From Cocos nucifera (Eukaryota > Streptophyta > Magnoliopsida > Arecales > Arecaceae): DNA of 64,000 nucleotides. The stretch spans positions 496,001 through 560,000 of the forward strand of contig QRFJ01000306.1 in the NCBI GenBank assembly GCA_006176705.1. The letters run 5' to 3'. The position numbers and the translations under genes are program-made. Under the pieces are notes generated by a model that saw nothing but the letters and a program-made list of their open reading frames with translations, did not search any database and was not told the origin of the DNA. Numbering within the stretch: position 1 is the stretch's first letter; each line of letters starts with the position of its first letter. Below, in pieces: positions 37,001 through 50,836 of the stretch.

Positions 37001-37522
37001 ATGATTTTGAAGACGAGTCAATCCAAGGGATGAAGCTTATTAGCAGTTTTTCCAGATCATTCATTCTGCCCGACACTGCACATTTCTGGGTACTGCTGTT
37101 CTCTGGATGCTCCCCAGAAGTTACTGACACATTTCTCAATTTGCATGCCATCAAGCCATTACCCTGTATTCGCATTAAGATTGCCATAGGAGGAAACTCC
37201 AAGTAAGACCAAATCTGTGAAAGCTCTGCGGCAGATGGCGCAGCCGAGTAGCAGTTGATTGTTGCCTCTATGTCCTGAAGCTGAGCCACCATGCCCATTC
37301 CAATCACAGTTTTGGCAAAGTGAAACATTCTTCTTCGACGCACCTAACTGTGGCTGGTTGATGTAATTCATCTATCGCACTAGAGATTGTGCGCGAGTGA
37401 CTTCGTAGAGAAGTGCATTCGCAGAATGAACATTGCAGGTCGCCATGACCAGCATAAGAAGCAGCATCAGACCTGCAGTAGACCAAGATCTTGGTCCCCA
37501 CAGAATCACAAAGAAGACCCAT
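34027..37522 (-). pseudogene. CONSTANS-like gene, copy 2: frame-shifted, lacks the CCT end
   Basis: The start region is at 37522 (MGLLCDS, then out of frame within the first B-box). The exon-1 equivalent spans about 37522-36939, the exon-2 equivalent about 36013-35780, and only the first part of exon 3 is present (about 34206-34027). The end of exon 3 and exon 4, which carry the CCT domain, are missing because the block stops. Each exon carries multiple one-base indels. If the block is assembly noise, this is not a gene at all; I favour that reading. Confidence 0.8.
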
Positions 37523-39966
37523 GCTTTCTTTCTGGAACCAGATGGAGTATCAAACTCAGCAGTATTCTCCTTATTGGCTTCTAAACCAGTTCCCAACCTA
37601 ACCACAGCATTCTATATTAAGTTATTCAACAATCCAAAGCCACTAGCATTACCTGAACTTCCAAACAAAAGTTCCTGACATTTTGGACCTCTCCATTGGA
37701 ATGAAAACTGGAAAAAAACAATATCTATAGTTGATAACAATGCAGTTATTTTTCATCCAAAGAAGAGAAAAATCTAAGATGATGATGATATAGTTGACTC
37801 TCCAAACATCAAAAGAAAAAAGTTTTTCCGAGGGAAATCACCTCAGATTTGCAAAATGCCATTCAAAGATGATGAAACTCACCACAAAGCAGATAAACCA
37901 AGTGCTTTCATTAGAGTAATGATTGTAAGAAGCAAACACAGATGCAGCGATATCCAGCTTCATGCAATTGTTTGTACGTCCATATCTGTGTCAATTTAAA
38001 ATCAGTTTCAGCTAATGGAAGTCATAAGCAAATGGGCTCTCCCAATTTGCCGCCCCATTGTTATAAATTCATTTAAACGAATGACATAGAATATACGACG
38101 CCAAGCTTCGTAATCTTCCCAGGTTTGCAGAGAATTTAAATGCTATAGTTCATTATCATTGAAATGCCCCCCAAACATGAGACAAACACAAAGAGTTTAA
38201 TAACGTCTAACCTCAAGGAGTTGTTCAAACCCCCAAAGTCTACCATAAGACATTAGGAACACCCAAAACATTTCCAGGAATCGCATATAGACTCCTGCCC
38301 ACAGACATTACTTAACGAGCGAAGGATCTCTGCACTAATTTAATTAAAAAACAGCATGCAAGAATAAATCAAAAAAGATCTCTTTCCAAAAAATGTCACA
38401 AAAGCGATCTTTCTTAATATCCAAAGAAAGATAAATTAAAAAGAATAAACAAGATGAGTCAATCTTAAAATTATAAGCAAAAGTGTAAAAAGAAAAGAAA
38501 AAAAAACGACAAAGACTTACATAAAAAACACCTCATAATCGCTCGAGCAAAGATTCAAAAAGAAAAAAACTTACCTTCGCAATCTTATATTTGCACTTAA
38601 CAATCCACATCCACCTTACCAAACAGAAGACAACTCGTGGTCGGGCGCTGCTTTAGAGAACAACCATACTACCGTAATAATTCTTCCAACATCTCCAAAA
38701 ATCTTCTTTAAAAACCAGGTTTTTACGCAAACAAGCCGCCGAAAAATAACCAAGCGACACGAAATTCCAAGAAATTACTTACCGACACCGCAGAGGATTC
38801 TCTATTAAAAGACGCTTCCTTCTTCCCTTCTTCTAGCGTGTTCGCCTTCAAACCCTAGAGGGCTGAACGAGATATGAAATTTCCGGACTCCTAGGCAAAG
38901 CCCATGAGAGGAATTAGATGGACGGGACGAGAGAGACAGAGATGGGGTTGGGGTTTGGCCGGGGCCCCAAAGGGCTCATGGAAAGTCGAGGGCCAAACCC
39001 TTGTCCCTTCTTTGGGCGGCATTTTGCGTAGATAAAGGGAAGGCATGAGGGGGTTTGTGTTGCGGGTCACCGGCCCGGCACGAGACTCTAACGCCATTGT
39101 CGTGACGCAAGGCGTCCGGTACGACCTTTTTCCATGCGTCTGGCCGAGATAACCCGCTTTGCCCACTCTTCGGGTTAGTTTTGGAATTATACCAGTCCAA
39201 GTCCATTTGATAGTGGCTGATTAAAGAAGAAAATATTGAATCAGGTAGTTTTTCGCATAACCATTGGAAACAATGTATCCATAGACCAAAATAGCCTTGT
39301 CAGGTGGGCCAAGAGCAAAAGAAGGTTTTGAAACCTAAACCACGTTGACGCTGTGGGAGTAGAATTGATCATGGGCCGGCCTCGGGCCAACTATATTCTA
39401 AGCTACAGAATCCAGCTTACTTAAAACTTGACACTTCTCTGTTGCCGTTAACACTCAGGCCATTATTCAGTCTATATGGGAGTCCTAGGACTAGATTTGG
39501 AATTAAGGTTTCTGGTTATTAAACAATTGCTTATCACTATTGGTTAAATGAATGGAGGTATAATGTGCAAGTGGCTTTCTCTCTTTCAAAAATGAGATAT
39601 TACTTTATGTATCTTTCTCCAATGGAATGGGGGGCACTAAATGGGCTTGAAAAGAGCAAAGGGAGGTAGATTGTAATAATTGGTTAGATGATTGATTCCA
39701 ATGAAAACGTACATATAGATATCTAAAATGCACAAAGCGAGAGTACCAAAGTAACCTACTTATGGGTTTGCTGTGTATACTTGAAATCAAAGAACTTGTA
39801 TCTTAACAGGGGATTGGGTAGGCTTAGTAGTTGATATGCACGTCTGGCATCAAAAAAGAGGGAAAAGAACTGCTACTAAACCCTGGCATTTTCTAGGTAG
39901 AAAATCACAGGCCCGCTCAAAGCGCATACAGCTGACCCAAGACACCCAGGACCCCATGGTATGCAA
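34027..39966. repeat. locus copy 2: noisy rendering of 25633-31504, probable uncorrected read sequence
   Basis: It is collinear with 25633-31504 but shows roughly one difference every ten bases in sampled stretches. Most are single-base insertions or deletions, often at homopolymers, spread evenly over exons, introns and flanks, with a small net gain in length. Real decay in plants is dominated by substitutions; this pattern is that of raw single-molecule reads. The copy starts in the middle of exon 3 and ends in mid-intergenic sequence. Confidence 0.85.
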
Positions 39967-40594
39967 TGATCCAAAATGCAAGCTTCCAGTATTTGAAACT
40001 TTATAAAATTGAAAGAGGTTTCAGTTATTAATTTTCCCTTCTGGCTATGTAAAAATTATTGAAACTATCCTGATTTGATTTACAACATCCAAACATGCAT
40101 TTGTAATTCACACATTTTACCGACCATATTTAACAATGAGCTAGGGCAATTAAGCTCTTACGGTTAAAAGGAGTCATAACAAATGTGCCTTCGCTTATTT
40201 TTAAATGACAGGATGTATGATCATGAACGGACGATACATAGAAAGAATGGGGAGAAAAAAAAAAAAAAAAGGGGAGGAAATGAATCTAGCATTGAGAGCA
40301 ATGGCACCTGTGACACAAATTCTTCATTTCATACATACTGAATTGCATATAAGAACATTAACTTTCAAGATCCTTTTGGCATTGTAAAACCAAGATATCA
40401 ACAAATTGACCAACAGATTTAGACAGATCTACGGAGCTTCAAGTACAGTATTTTCTACAGTCAACAGCACAAAAGACCAACCTTACAGATTTTCCAAGTC
40501 TAACAGTAATACAGTAGATCTCTTCCATGTGTGAATAAATACAAAGCAATCTTTTTTGGTTACAACAGACAGTATTCTCTACAGACTACAAAAG

Positions 40595-40597
<3 letters not shown>

Positions 40598-40650
<53 letters not shown>
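40598..40650. repeat. (AT)n microsatellite, locus copy 3
   Basis: A 53-base AT run, one unit shorter than its counterpart at 23765-23819. Confidence 0.95.
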
Positions 40651-40651
<1 letters not shown>

Positions 40652-41212
40652 CATATTATGTAGAGCCAAAGTTGGGAGGAGGGCTCTGCCCCAGGGCAAG
40701 CCATGGCAACCATCAGAGTCAGCAAAAATGAAGAGGAGATGAAGAGATGAAAAGAGGGGGGAGGGTCAGTGAACGAGCATGTTAACCCCTCAACATATAT
40801 ATACTAGAGGAATGGACTGATATGTGCCCTTTGTCCCCAATTACCGAACATCCATGCTTCACTACTAGACAGGGAAAAAGAAAGAAAACAGCACCAAATT
40901 ACCAGGCATTGGAGCATCGAACCAAACTGAGCAGATTCGACCATAATTCAGCCATACTTCCAGTAGAGTTGCTCATGATAAGTACTTCAAGAACTCCCAA
41001 CCAGCTAACCATAACCTTTATCCTTTATCCTATCCTCTTTCATTTTCTTTATTTTCTTTCTTCATTTCTCTCCTTTTTTTTCTCCTTTTTCTTTTTTGAT
41101 TAATAGATGGACATTTTTTTAATTCCATGGGAAGGGCACAACAGCCTGGTGTCTCCCAAAATATTTATCAGATGAAAGTTGATCTTACGCTAAGTAGGAT
41201 GTTTTGTTTCCT

Positions 41213-44200
41213 TTAATAGCTTCTTGTCTTGCAGAGGGGGTCATAATCATAAGCTTCACCTGCTTTAACAAACCTTCCCTTCACTCGCCGCCTCACATCT
41301 GCCCTAGCTTTGCGAGATGCATACCTAATTTTTTTGTCAAACCTGTTCAAAAAGAATGAAACAATATTGTTAGTTTTGCAGTTCAGTTGCACTCGTAAGT
41401 TTTGGCTTGCAAAGAAAACTCCAACAGCAAGGAGTTCTTCTAGCTATTTGTAACATTATGTCAACGAAGCTGATACAAAGTTATTTGTTTCCATGCAATA
41501 TATAAGATTACGGCTACAAAACTTTTTCCCACCAAATATGTGCATGTAGATAAAACACACGTATTCTAATTGAATGATATGTAGTGCCAGGTTTTAGAAA
41601 ATAAAAGCAAGAGTTAGCTGATAATAGTAGGTGCAATAATACAGATCTATCAAGATAGTGCTTTTTTTGTTAAATGATATTTTTATGGACATATGGTACT
41701 CCAGGATTTGATTTAACCAACCTGAAGTCGCTACGTAGCTGCAGGAATTTGTGAAATCTGGCTTGTACATAAAATTTCAAAAAATTGATGAAGATGAATT
41801 GGGATTAGACATCCCTCTTAAACAGAACCAAGAGGGCTTATTCTGATTGAATGATCATTACTGGCCGATTTAAGTTTTTTAAATGGCAAAAAAAAATAAA
41901 CAATATAGAAAGAAATAAGCTCTCATTAGGCTTAGAAGTCAGTTACCAACCAAATCTGGGCCTAAATGCAATGACCAATGCAATTTGTCATGTAGCAACC
42001 AATCAAATGCTTTGTTTATACTCATCGCTACAAAAAAAAAAAGTCTAATATTGTTTTGTAGCTAAATTATCAACAGCCATTCGATGGACATCTGTCATTA
42101 GGCCACTCCAGACGCACACAAATACTTATAGGTCTTCACAGCTTCAGTTTCTCAAACAAACAAGATCAATGTGCAGCGAAATCAGGTGCTCTAAATCCTA
42201 CCTTTAAGACCAATATATTGCAATGAAAATATAAAGATAAATGACCTAAACAAAAAGTGAAACCACAACTGTGACAGAACTTGTTTGCATCTAGCATCAG
42301 ATGCACACTGCCAATGCACTTACATCCTTGTTTTCTTTTTTTCCTTGTAACGCATAACAGCACTATCCCTGCTAGCTGGGGTGTAAGAGGAACTCTCTGG
42401 AGCGGTAGGGCACCAAGGAGGCTCCCCCATAAGAAGCACAGATGACATCCCACAATCTTGATAATCTGCAGCGCTGCTCTCACCAGTCAAACCAGAAAAG
42501 GAAAGAGATAGGCTGGACCGAGCTTGCCTTGCTGGCAAACAGAGGCTGGGATCAGCTTTGCTTCCTGGATTTGACATCACACAATCAGCAGATACTGCAT
42601 TGCTATATGTTGCTTGCATAGGCTTGGCCTGTCCAGCAGATGATGCCTGACAAGTGAGATGGATGATAAGGTTGGTGAGAATTTTTTAAAAAACCAATAA
42701 ATGATAAAGTTTTAAAAATAAGGAATTAAATTACTGCAGATAATATGTGCTTAACTCAATTTTTCATTTGATCACAAACATATAATGATGCAGCAGCATA
42801 GCAAAGCTCATAGAATACAACACATGCAAACTGCTAGTTATCAGGATCCACATCAATGTCCTTGGATATTTCTAGCTGCTGCAGTCTGCCTCATAATTTA
42901 TAGTTCATAAATTCTTAGGCTTATTAACTAGAAACATGTTTATGTAACAAGGCCGGCATAAATGCATACTGGAACACCTATTTAAGTCTGTACATTAGCA
43001 GAAGCAGTTGATGCTAAAACCTCAGAATGAAGAAAACATTTTTGCATTTTGCTGGGTGCCACCATTATACATGGCACTTGGATGTTCTAAGCAGAAGCCA
43101 CTAAAAATATTATGAAAAAAATAAGTGCCTAGAGTCCTAAGACATGCTAGCTGTTAATTTTTTTATTTATATATGTGCGTACATGCTTTTGTAGAGAGTA
43201 CATGTGCACATAAACCTATTGTAAATTCTAGCAATCCGGTAAAGTAAACAAGAACACGCCAAAACTTTGACCGGACATAGCTAAACTTAAGGCATAAGAA
43301 TTAAGTTTGGCAAGGAAACTTCTCATGCACCTTGTACCTTTAAGAAGAGAAGGACATTAATGTAGTACATTAATACAAGGAAAAAATAACACAGCTCTAT
43401 GCAACAGAAATTTCTCAACTAGGCAGAGAGCAATTTCTCAATAAGGTGCATGCAAGAAGCTCAATCGTTTATAGTGTCCAGTTTTCAGAATAAAATCATG
43501 ACAACACCATCATAAGCTAGCAGTTTTGCTTCCTTTTATATTCCTCAATTATATAACTCTTGCTGCAGTACCGTCCTGGCAATTTCTACTTGCAATGGAT
43601 CATTGTAGTTGATATATCTGCTATCAAGGGAAAAGTAAGAAGTTCAGGCCCTCATGAGGTTCATCCAATTTCTAACAAGAGAAAAGTAATGAGTTGGGAT
43701 GATTCAATTTATGATTTGAAGACTGCGAAGCAAAATGGTGTGTCAAAACATGCTGACAATTACATGAACTATAAAAAGATGTAGCAGTCAATATTAGTAA
43801 GTGCCTAGGACATAGTTCAACTCTCCTGGCTACCATACGTGGTTTTCTTCTTCCGCATGATAATTCAGCTGATTCATTCCAACAATAAGTTAAAACACCA
43901 TATATTATGGTTTGCAAGTTATAACAAACCCATTTTTACATCTGCTTCTGCCACATGATCTTTTTTGGGGTATAAAAGATCATGTTGCCCTTCTGTTTTC
44001 GAGTTCTTTCTTTTTCCTTCTTTTTAGCGCTTGTGGGGGAAAGGGGTTAGTTAAGTTCTATTACGCAATTAGTAAAGCTATTTTTGAACTAAGTGCTATC
44101 ACATCTGGTCAGAAATGTAGATGCTGACTCTAGGGAAGGTAGACGTTGCATATGAAAATCCCCACAAGAAACATTTGACAAATAAGAACTTATAATGTGT

Positions 44201-45936
44201 ACCTCTGTGACAAATTCACCCTGGCAGTCAGAATTGGCAGCAGATATTTCCTTCAATTCAAAAAAACTGTCAATTCCAGCATCATCAAAAAGCTGCTCGG
44301 CATTGGTAAGAGATGCACCAAACAATTCTTCATACTTCTCAAAATTCAAGTCGACATCATCCATGTTGAGATCTTCATAGAAATCATCTTTGGAAAGACC
44401 AAGATCTTTTGTCCCAGTAAACCCTAGCTGCAGCATTGAATTATAGACTAATTCAGCACTTAGCAACCATACTAGAAGTGTAAAAAGAAAAAAAAGAAAC
44501 ATGAACATAGATAGTTAATAAAAGCAGTATTCCTTGTCGCTTTTGAAGGCTGTCCATAATCTTTGTGCACAAACATAGAAGTGATCACTTACTTGAGCTT
44601 GAAAAGTACCATTGTTTTTCAGACATACAATACAAAAATTCATGTCCAGAAAAATGATTTCAAAATCAAGTAAATAATGCCTAATTTAGTAGGCTCAGAT
44701 GAGGGAAAAGAACATTCATGATGCTTTCTTTAGTAGGCTCAGATGAAATTCGTCAAGCAAACATGTAGATAAAAAACTGCAGCCAAAACTTGAAATGGGC
44801 CTTTATGCAATGACAATTAATAAACTAAAGCATGCTAGATAAACTACCTTTTTGTTAGTACTTCTCAAGAAACACAAAATCCTTAAAAGATACCTCATAT
44901 GTAATAAGGAAAAGATAATAGCAGAAAAGAACAAAGAAGTGCATAAGGTGTTCAAAAGATGAAATAGGAGAGGTCTTGAAAATGGCATGTGGTAAAAACA
45001 CTTACACAATACATAAACATACATACATACAAACACATACAGACACATTACATATATCAGACACACAAGCAAGCAATTACATACATCAGAAACAAGCAAG
45101 CAAACATATGTACATACATACAGACTGACAGACAGACATTAAATGACTCGTTCAAAAAAATAAACTGAAGGTGGTGACCTTCAACAAAAGATGGTTACCA
45201 AATAATTTTGCAGATAACACACACATTTGCAAGTCATGGTACATTTTTGCATCAATAATACACAGAACAATACAATAACATCTAAGTGACAGAAGTCACA
45301 ACCATATTCATTGTTTGGTTGGTAGATGATGGGTATTTCAAAGGTTTCATGTACCTTACGACTAGTTGAATCCACTGAGCCTGCTGCCTCATCTGCACCG
45401 CATAGCTTGGGATTCACTGCAGATGTTGAAGACGAGTCAATCCAGGGATTGAGCTTATTAGCAGTTTCCAGATCATTCATCTTGCCCGCACTGGCTACAT
45501 TTCTGGTACTGCTGTTCTCTGGAGCTCCCCAGAAGTTACTGACACAGTTCTCATTGATGCTCATCAAGCCCATACCCTGTTCGCAGTCAGAATCTGCCAT
45601 AGGAGGAAACTCCAGAGTAAAGGACCAAATTCTTGAAAGCTCTGCGGCAGATGGGCAGCCTGAGTAGCAGTTGATTGTCTGCCTCTTATGTCCTGAAGCT
45701 GAGCCACCATGCCCATTCCAATCACAGTTTTGGCAAAGTGAAACATTTTCTTCGACGCACCTAACTGTGGCTGGTTGTGTAATGCATCTATCGCATAGAA
45801 GAGTGCGCGAGTGACGTCTAGAGAGTGCATTCGCAGAATGAACATTGCGGTCGCATGACAAGCATAAGCAAGCAGCATCAGACCTGCAGTAGACCATAGA
45901 TCTTTGTTCCCCACAGAAATCACAAAGAAGACCCAT
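41213..45936 (-). CDS. CONSTANS-like B-box/CCT zinc-finger protein, copy 3 (identical to copy 1)
   Basis: Exons on the minus strand are 45936-45355, 44427-44203, 42646-42324 and 41342-41213, giving the same 419-residue protein as the gene at 24377-29100: two B-boxes, acidic middle and split CCT domain. Exons, introns and the upstream region show no difference from copy 1, which is unusual even for a young duplication because introns and intergenic DNA are included. Treat it as the same gene unless read depth or a junction-spanning read says otherwise. Confidence 0.9.
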
Positions 45937-45946
45937 GCTTTCTTTT

Positions 45947-47178
45947 CTGGAACCAGATGAGTATCAAATCAGCAGGATTCTCCTTATTTGGCTTCTAACC
46001 AGTTCCCTAACCTACACCACAGCATTCTATATTAAAGTTATTCAACATCAAAGCCACTAGCATTACCTGCAACTTTCAAACAAAATTCCTGACATTTTAG
46101 GACTCTCCATTGGAATGAAAACTGGAAAAAAAAATATTATGTTGATAAAAATGCAGTTATTTTTCATCCAAAAAGAAGAGAAAAATCTAGATATGAATGA
46201 ATATAGTTGACTCTCCAAACATCAAAAGAAGAAAAGTTTCCGATGAAATCACCTCAGATTTGCCAAAATGCATTCAAAGATGGATGAAACTCACCACAAA
46301 CAGTAAACCAGTGCTGGTCATAGATAATGATTGTAAGAAGCAAACACAGATGCAGCGATATCCAGCTCATGCAATTGTTTGTCTACGTCCATATCGTGTT
46401 TCAATAAAATATTTCAGTTAATGGAAGTCATAAGCAAATGGGCTCTCCCAATTTGCCGCCCCATGTTATAAAATTCATAAAGAATGACATAGAATATACA
46501 CCGCCAAGCTTGTAATCTTCCAGTTTGCAAGAATTTAAAAATGCTTAGTTCATATTCATTGAAATGCCCCCCCAAAACATGAGACAAAAACAAGAGTTAA
46601 TAACGTCAACCTCAAGGAGTTGTTCAACCCCCAAAGTCTACCATAAGACATTAGAAATCACCCAAAAATTTCCAGTGAATCGCATAGACTCGTGCCCACA
46701 GGAATTACTGATACGAGCAGAAGGATCTCTGCACTAACTAATTTAATTAAGAAAACAGCATGCAGAAAAATCTAAAAAAGATCTTCTTTTCCAAAAAATG
46801 TCATCAAAAGCGATCATTCTAATATCCAAAAGAAAAGATAAATTAAAAAGAAAACAAAGATGAGTCAATCTTAAATTATAAAAGCAAAGTGTTAAAAAAG
46901 AAAAAGAAAAAAAAAACGACAAAGACTTACATAAAACACCTCATAATCGCTCAGCAAAATTCCAAAAAGAAAAAAAACTTACCTCGAATTCTATATTTGC
47001 ACTTAAAAATCCACATCCACATCCAAAACAGAAGACAACTCGTGCGAGCGCTGCTTTAGAGAACAACCAACTACTATAATTCTTCAAACATCTCCAAAAA
47101 TCTCTTTAAAAACCAGTTTTTACGCAAACAAGCCGCGAAATAACCAAAGCTGACACGAAAATTCCAAGAATTACTTAC
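45947..47178 (-). other. probable 5'-UTR intron of CONSTANS-like gene, copy 3
   Basis: Same donor (exon end 47179, TCG|GTAAGT) and acceptor (exon resumes 45946) as in copy 1. Confidence 0.55.
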
Positions 47179-48455
47179 CGACACCGAGAGATCTCTATTA
47201 AAAGGAAGCTCCTTCTTCCCTTCTTCGAGCGTGTTCGCCTTCAAACCCTAGAGGGGTGAAGAGATAGGAATTTCCGGACTCCTAGCAAAGCCACTGAGAG
47301 GAATTTAGATGGAGGGAGAGAGAGACAGAGATGGGGGTGGGGTTTGGCGGGGCCCAAAGGGCTCATGAAAAGCTACGGAGAGGCCAAACCCTTTTTCCCT
47401 TTTTGGGGGCATTTGCGTAGATAAGGGGAAGGATGAGGGGGTTTGTGTTGGCGGGTCACCGGCCCGGCACGAGATCTAACGCCATGTCGTGACGCAAGGC
47501 GTCCGGTACGACCTTTTCCATGGTCTGGCCGAATGACCCGTTTGCCCCTCTCGGGTTAGTTTTGGGGTATACCAGTCCAAGTCCATTGATAAGGTTGGCT
47601 GATTTAGAAGAAAAATAATTGAATCAGGTAGTTTTTTCGCATACCATGGAAACATGTATCCATAGACAAAATAGCCCTTGTCAGGTGGCCAAGAGCAAAA
47701 GAAGGTTTTGGAAACCTAAACCACGTTGACGCTGTGGGAGTAGAATTGATCATGGGCCAGGCCTCGGGCCTGAACTATATTTAAGCTACAGATCCAGCTT
47801 ACTTAAAACTTGACATTCTCTTTGCCTAAAATCAGTCCATGATCAGCTCTATATGGGAGGTTCCTAGGACTAGATTTGGAATTAAGGTTTCTGGTTATTA
47901 AACAATGCTTATCACTATTGGTTAAAGAGATGGAGGGGGTTATAATGTGCAAGTGCTTTCTCTCTTTCACAAAATGAATATTCTTTATGGTTCTTTCTCC
48001 AATGGAATGGGGGGCACTTATGGGCCTTGAAAGAGCAAAGTGGGTAAGTGGTAATAATTGGTTAGATGCTAGTTGATCCAATTGAACTACATTAGAATAT
48101 CTAAAATGCACAAAGCGAGATACAAGTGAACCTACTTATGGGTTTGCTGTTGTATTACTGAAATCAAAGAACTTGTATCTTAACAGGGGATTGGTAGCTT
48201 AGTAGTTGATATGCACTCTACATCAAAAAAGGAGGGAAAAAATGCTACTAAACCCTGGGCATTTCTAGGTAGAAAAATCACAGGCCCGCTCAAAGCGCAT
48301 AACCAGCTGACCAAGACACCCAGGACCCCATGGTATGCAACGTAAATAAACGTCCACCAACGGTCCCAGACGTAAATACAAGCTGTTAAAAGATAAAGTT
48401 TCGTAAGGGACACCAAATTTGGAAGCCGCATGGAAAACATTGGGAAATTCCTCAA

Positions 48456-49426
48456 TTACCCTTTTATCCGTACTCATCGAGGAAACCAATCACCCACCCT
48501 AAGATCCTTCGCTCATAGTCAGCAGAGAAAAAGGGGCAGATCCCACCACGTGAAAAGCTCATACTCTCGAACGGTCCCCGCCGTCCAACTGGAAGACCAC
48601 TCATCAGCCATTATCCAATCAATAGCCTTTCCTGACCGACACCCAGAAGCCTACGGTTTCGCCGAGAGTGATCACTGAGGAGACACCGATCGAATGGTCA
48701 GTATCGTTTATCCATCCTTTGATGCTAGAAGGGCCTATAGAAGACAGGACCAGCGCCTAGCGCCGAAAACTTTGCCGCGCCGCCCAAGTTCCAGGAAAAA
48801 AGAGATATTTTTTCATAGGAAAACAACACTTGCAGCTTCAGAACATCATGACCGTCGGATGAGCAATTATGGGCGGACTTCTTAAAAATTTCGTACGGAT
48901 GACGCATGCGATCTGGCTGATATTAATATCCTACCACGTGTCAGCATCAGCGTCGTTGTCGTTGCCGGGACCTAGTAATGCGATGCCTTTCCTAAATAAT
49001 TTCGTGCTGATCGTCACGAGGAGCAACCCATAGGATTACCTTATCAGGAACGGAAGCATATATTGATAACCAAGAAAACGAGCGCAACGGTCTGATCAGA
49101 ATCAGAATGGCTGATTGGTAATTTTGTTGCAGTTGGGGGCGTTATATTTATCGATGTTTCCCAAGGGCAGGGAACAAGCGGTTCCCGGGAAGGGCCGAGA
49201 TCGGACCACGTCATAAGCGAGATTGGATGGTGACATCAGCACCAAGATCGATTAGTGATATGCTGAGCTGGCATGATTATCCGCGACGCCCATCGCAAAT
49301 TGCGCTCGGTGGTGCACGTGTTGTCAAGGTAGATTAGCTTATGTGGTGACCAAAGGATAGGGTCGGTCAACCAGCGCTTTCTCATTGGCTGGTTAGGATA
49401 GTGGGAATCCGTACGTAAACGGAGCT
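48456..49426. promoter_or_regulatory. putative upstream regulatory block, copy 3
   Basis: Exact counterpart of 31620-32590, with G-boxes at 48547-48552, 48935-48940 and 49315-49320. Confidence 0.4.
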
Positions 49427-50836
49427 GATCATGGGCTAGATTTCGGTCTAAATTCTATTCAGTTTTGATGAAACATTGAGTTGGACTTATATAAATTTTG
49501 ATATTTTTTGAGCCCAAATTCGGTCCATGATCAAACCGAGACATGAGCCATGGGTACGAGAAATCAAACTCCTTTATTTTTCTATCTACATGGAGGTCAA
49601 AATTCATTTCCGGATACGAAGCTCCAGCAACCATACGAATGAGTTATATGTTTGCTCTCGTGCGAAAATAATATAGAATATGAGAAAAGTTGCATCCTAT
49701 CAATTTATTTAAATTATTGGAAAGATCTAAATTATAGACATCTCAATAGCAAAGGATTTTTAAGTATGCAGCTTTGAATCATTTGCTTCTCCACATAGGA
49801 TAATAAAAAAAAAAGATTTTTTTTATTAAGAAAAAATTAAAGACTTTCATGCACTATAATGGATATCCTAGTAGTATGCTACATAAATGGTGCAACATAA
49901 CCAATTTGAAATCTTTACTTGTATTAGAAGGATGATCATATAGTTTTCTTGCTTACATTTCAAAGAAATTTGGATATGACATTGATTTTCAGGATAAAAT
50001 GATATATTATTTTCTCTTGATCAAGATAATGTTATTTGGATAGAATGCATACAAATAATTGCCGTAACCTCTGAGGTTCAATTTATCTCGCATCAATGAG
50101 TTGAATGTTCAGTTGAAGTGCCAAAAGGGAACTCATGATCAGGATGTTGGTTGGAGATCTCGGTATTAAATAAAATCTTTGATTAAAAGATTAGGATCAT
50201 TCCTCTAACACTAATTTATTATCATTAAGACTTAATTTAGCTTAGACCGATGAGTTGGATATCGAGTTGGGGAGCTGATAAGGGAACCTCTAATGCCTAA
50301 GTTTGACTATCTTAGTGGAACATAGTAGGTCTTAAGCAGAAGAAGGCTAAAAGAAGATAGAAAGTGAGGAAGGAGAAAAGCTTTATAAGCTCTGGAGAAT
50401 TCTATTCCTTGGGACTACTCATCGTGATGCTGTTAAAAGCTTAGTATGAATACCCACCTGATACATATTTTGAGCTTACAAGTTAGACTCAAAGACTTGA
50501 AGAGTTTTTCGGAGACTTAACGAAACTTGAGTTTTCTTTACTTATTTAGAGGATTCTTAGGGAGTGATTTATATAGGTGAAGGTCAAGACCTATCATAAT
50601 CAAGATCTTAGGACGTGCAAGAGCTTGTTGAAGATAATCTCTTGTAAGTTTAGGAGATATAGTGAGATCCAATTTTATGGTTAGAAAAAAACCGTTTCAT
50701 CATTATGGGCCAACTGTCACCAAGTGAGAAGAGATTTGGACATCTTTGTATACTTTCAGAGTGGCGACATTGCAAGAATTGGTTGGCCAAGATGAGGACT
50801 CCATAGTTGATTTGTATTAGACTCAATTAATCGGAT

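Larger units (their letters stand above)
39968..50836. repeat. locus copy 3 of the 10.9-kb direct duplication (probable assembly duplicate)
   Basis: Equals 23146-34000. The left 0.9 kb carries substitutions and small indels relative to copy 1 (for example GACGATACATAG against GACGAAACAG), as expected between two alleles; beyond about 40881 no difference was seen. On the right it runs on into new sequence at 50837. Confidence 0.9.

Noticed and set aside
34027..37522. A decaying tandem paralogue of the CONSTANS-like gene
   Set aside because: Indels outnumber substitutions and fall equally in introns and exons; sequencing noise explains this better than evolution. Kept as a pseudogene entry only for bookkeeping.
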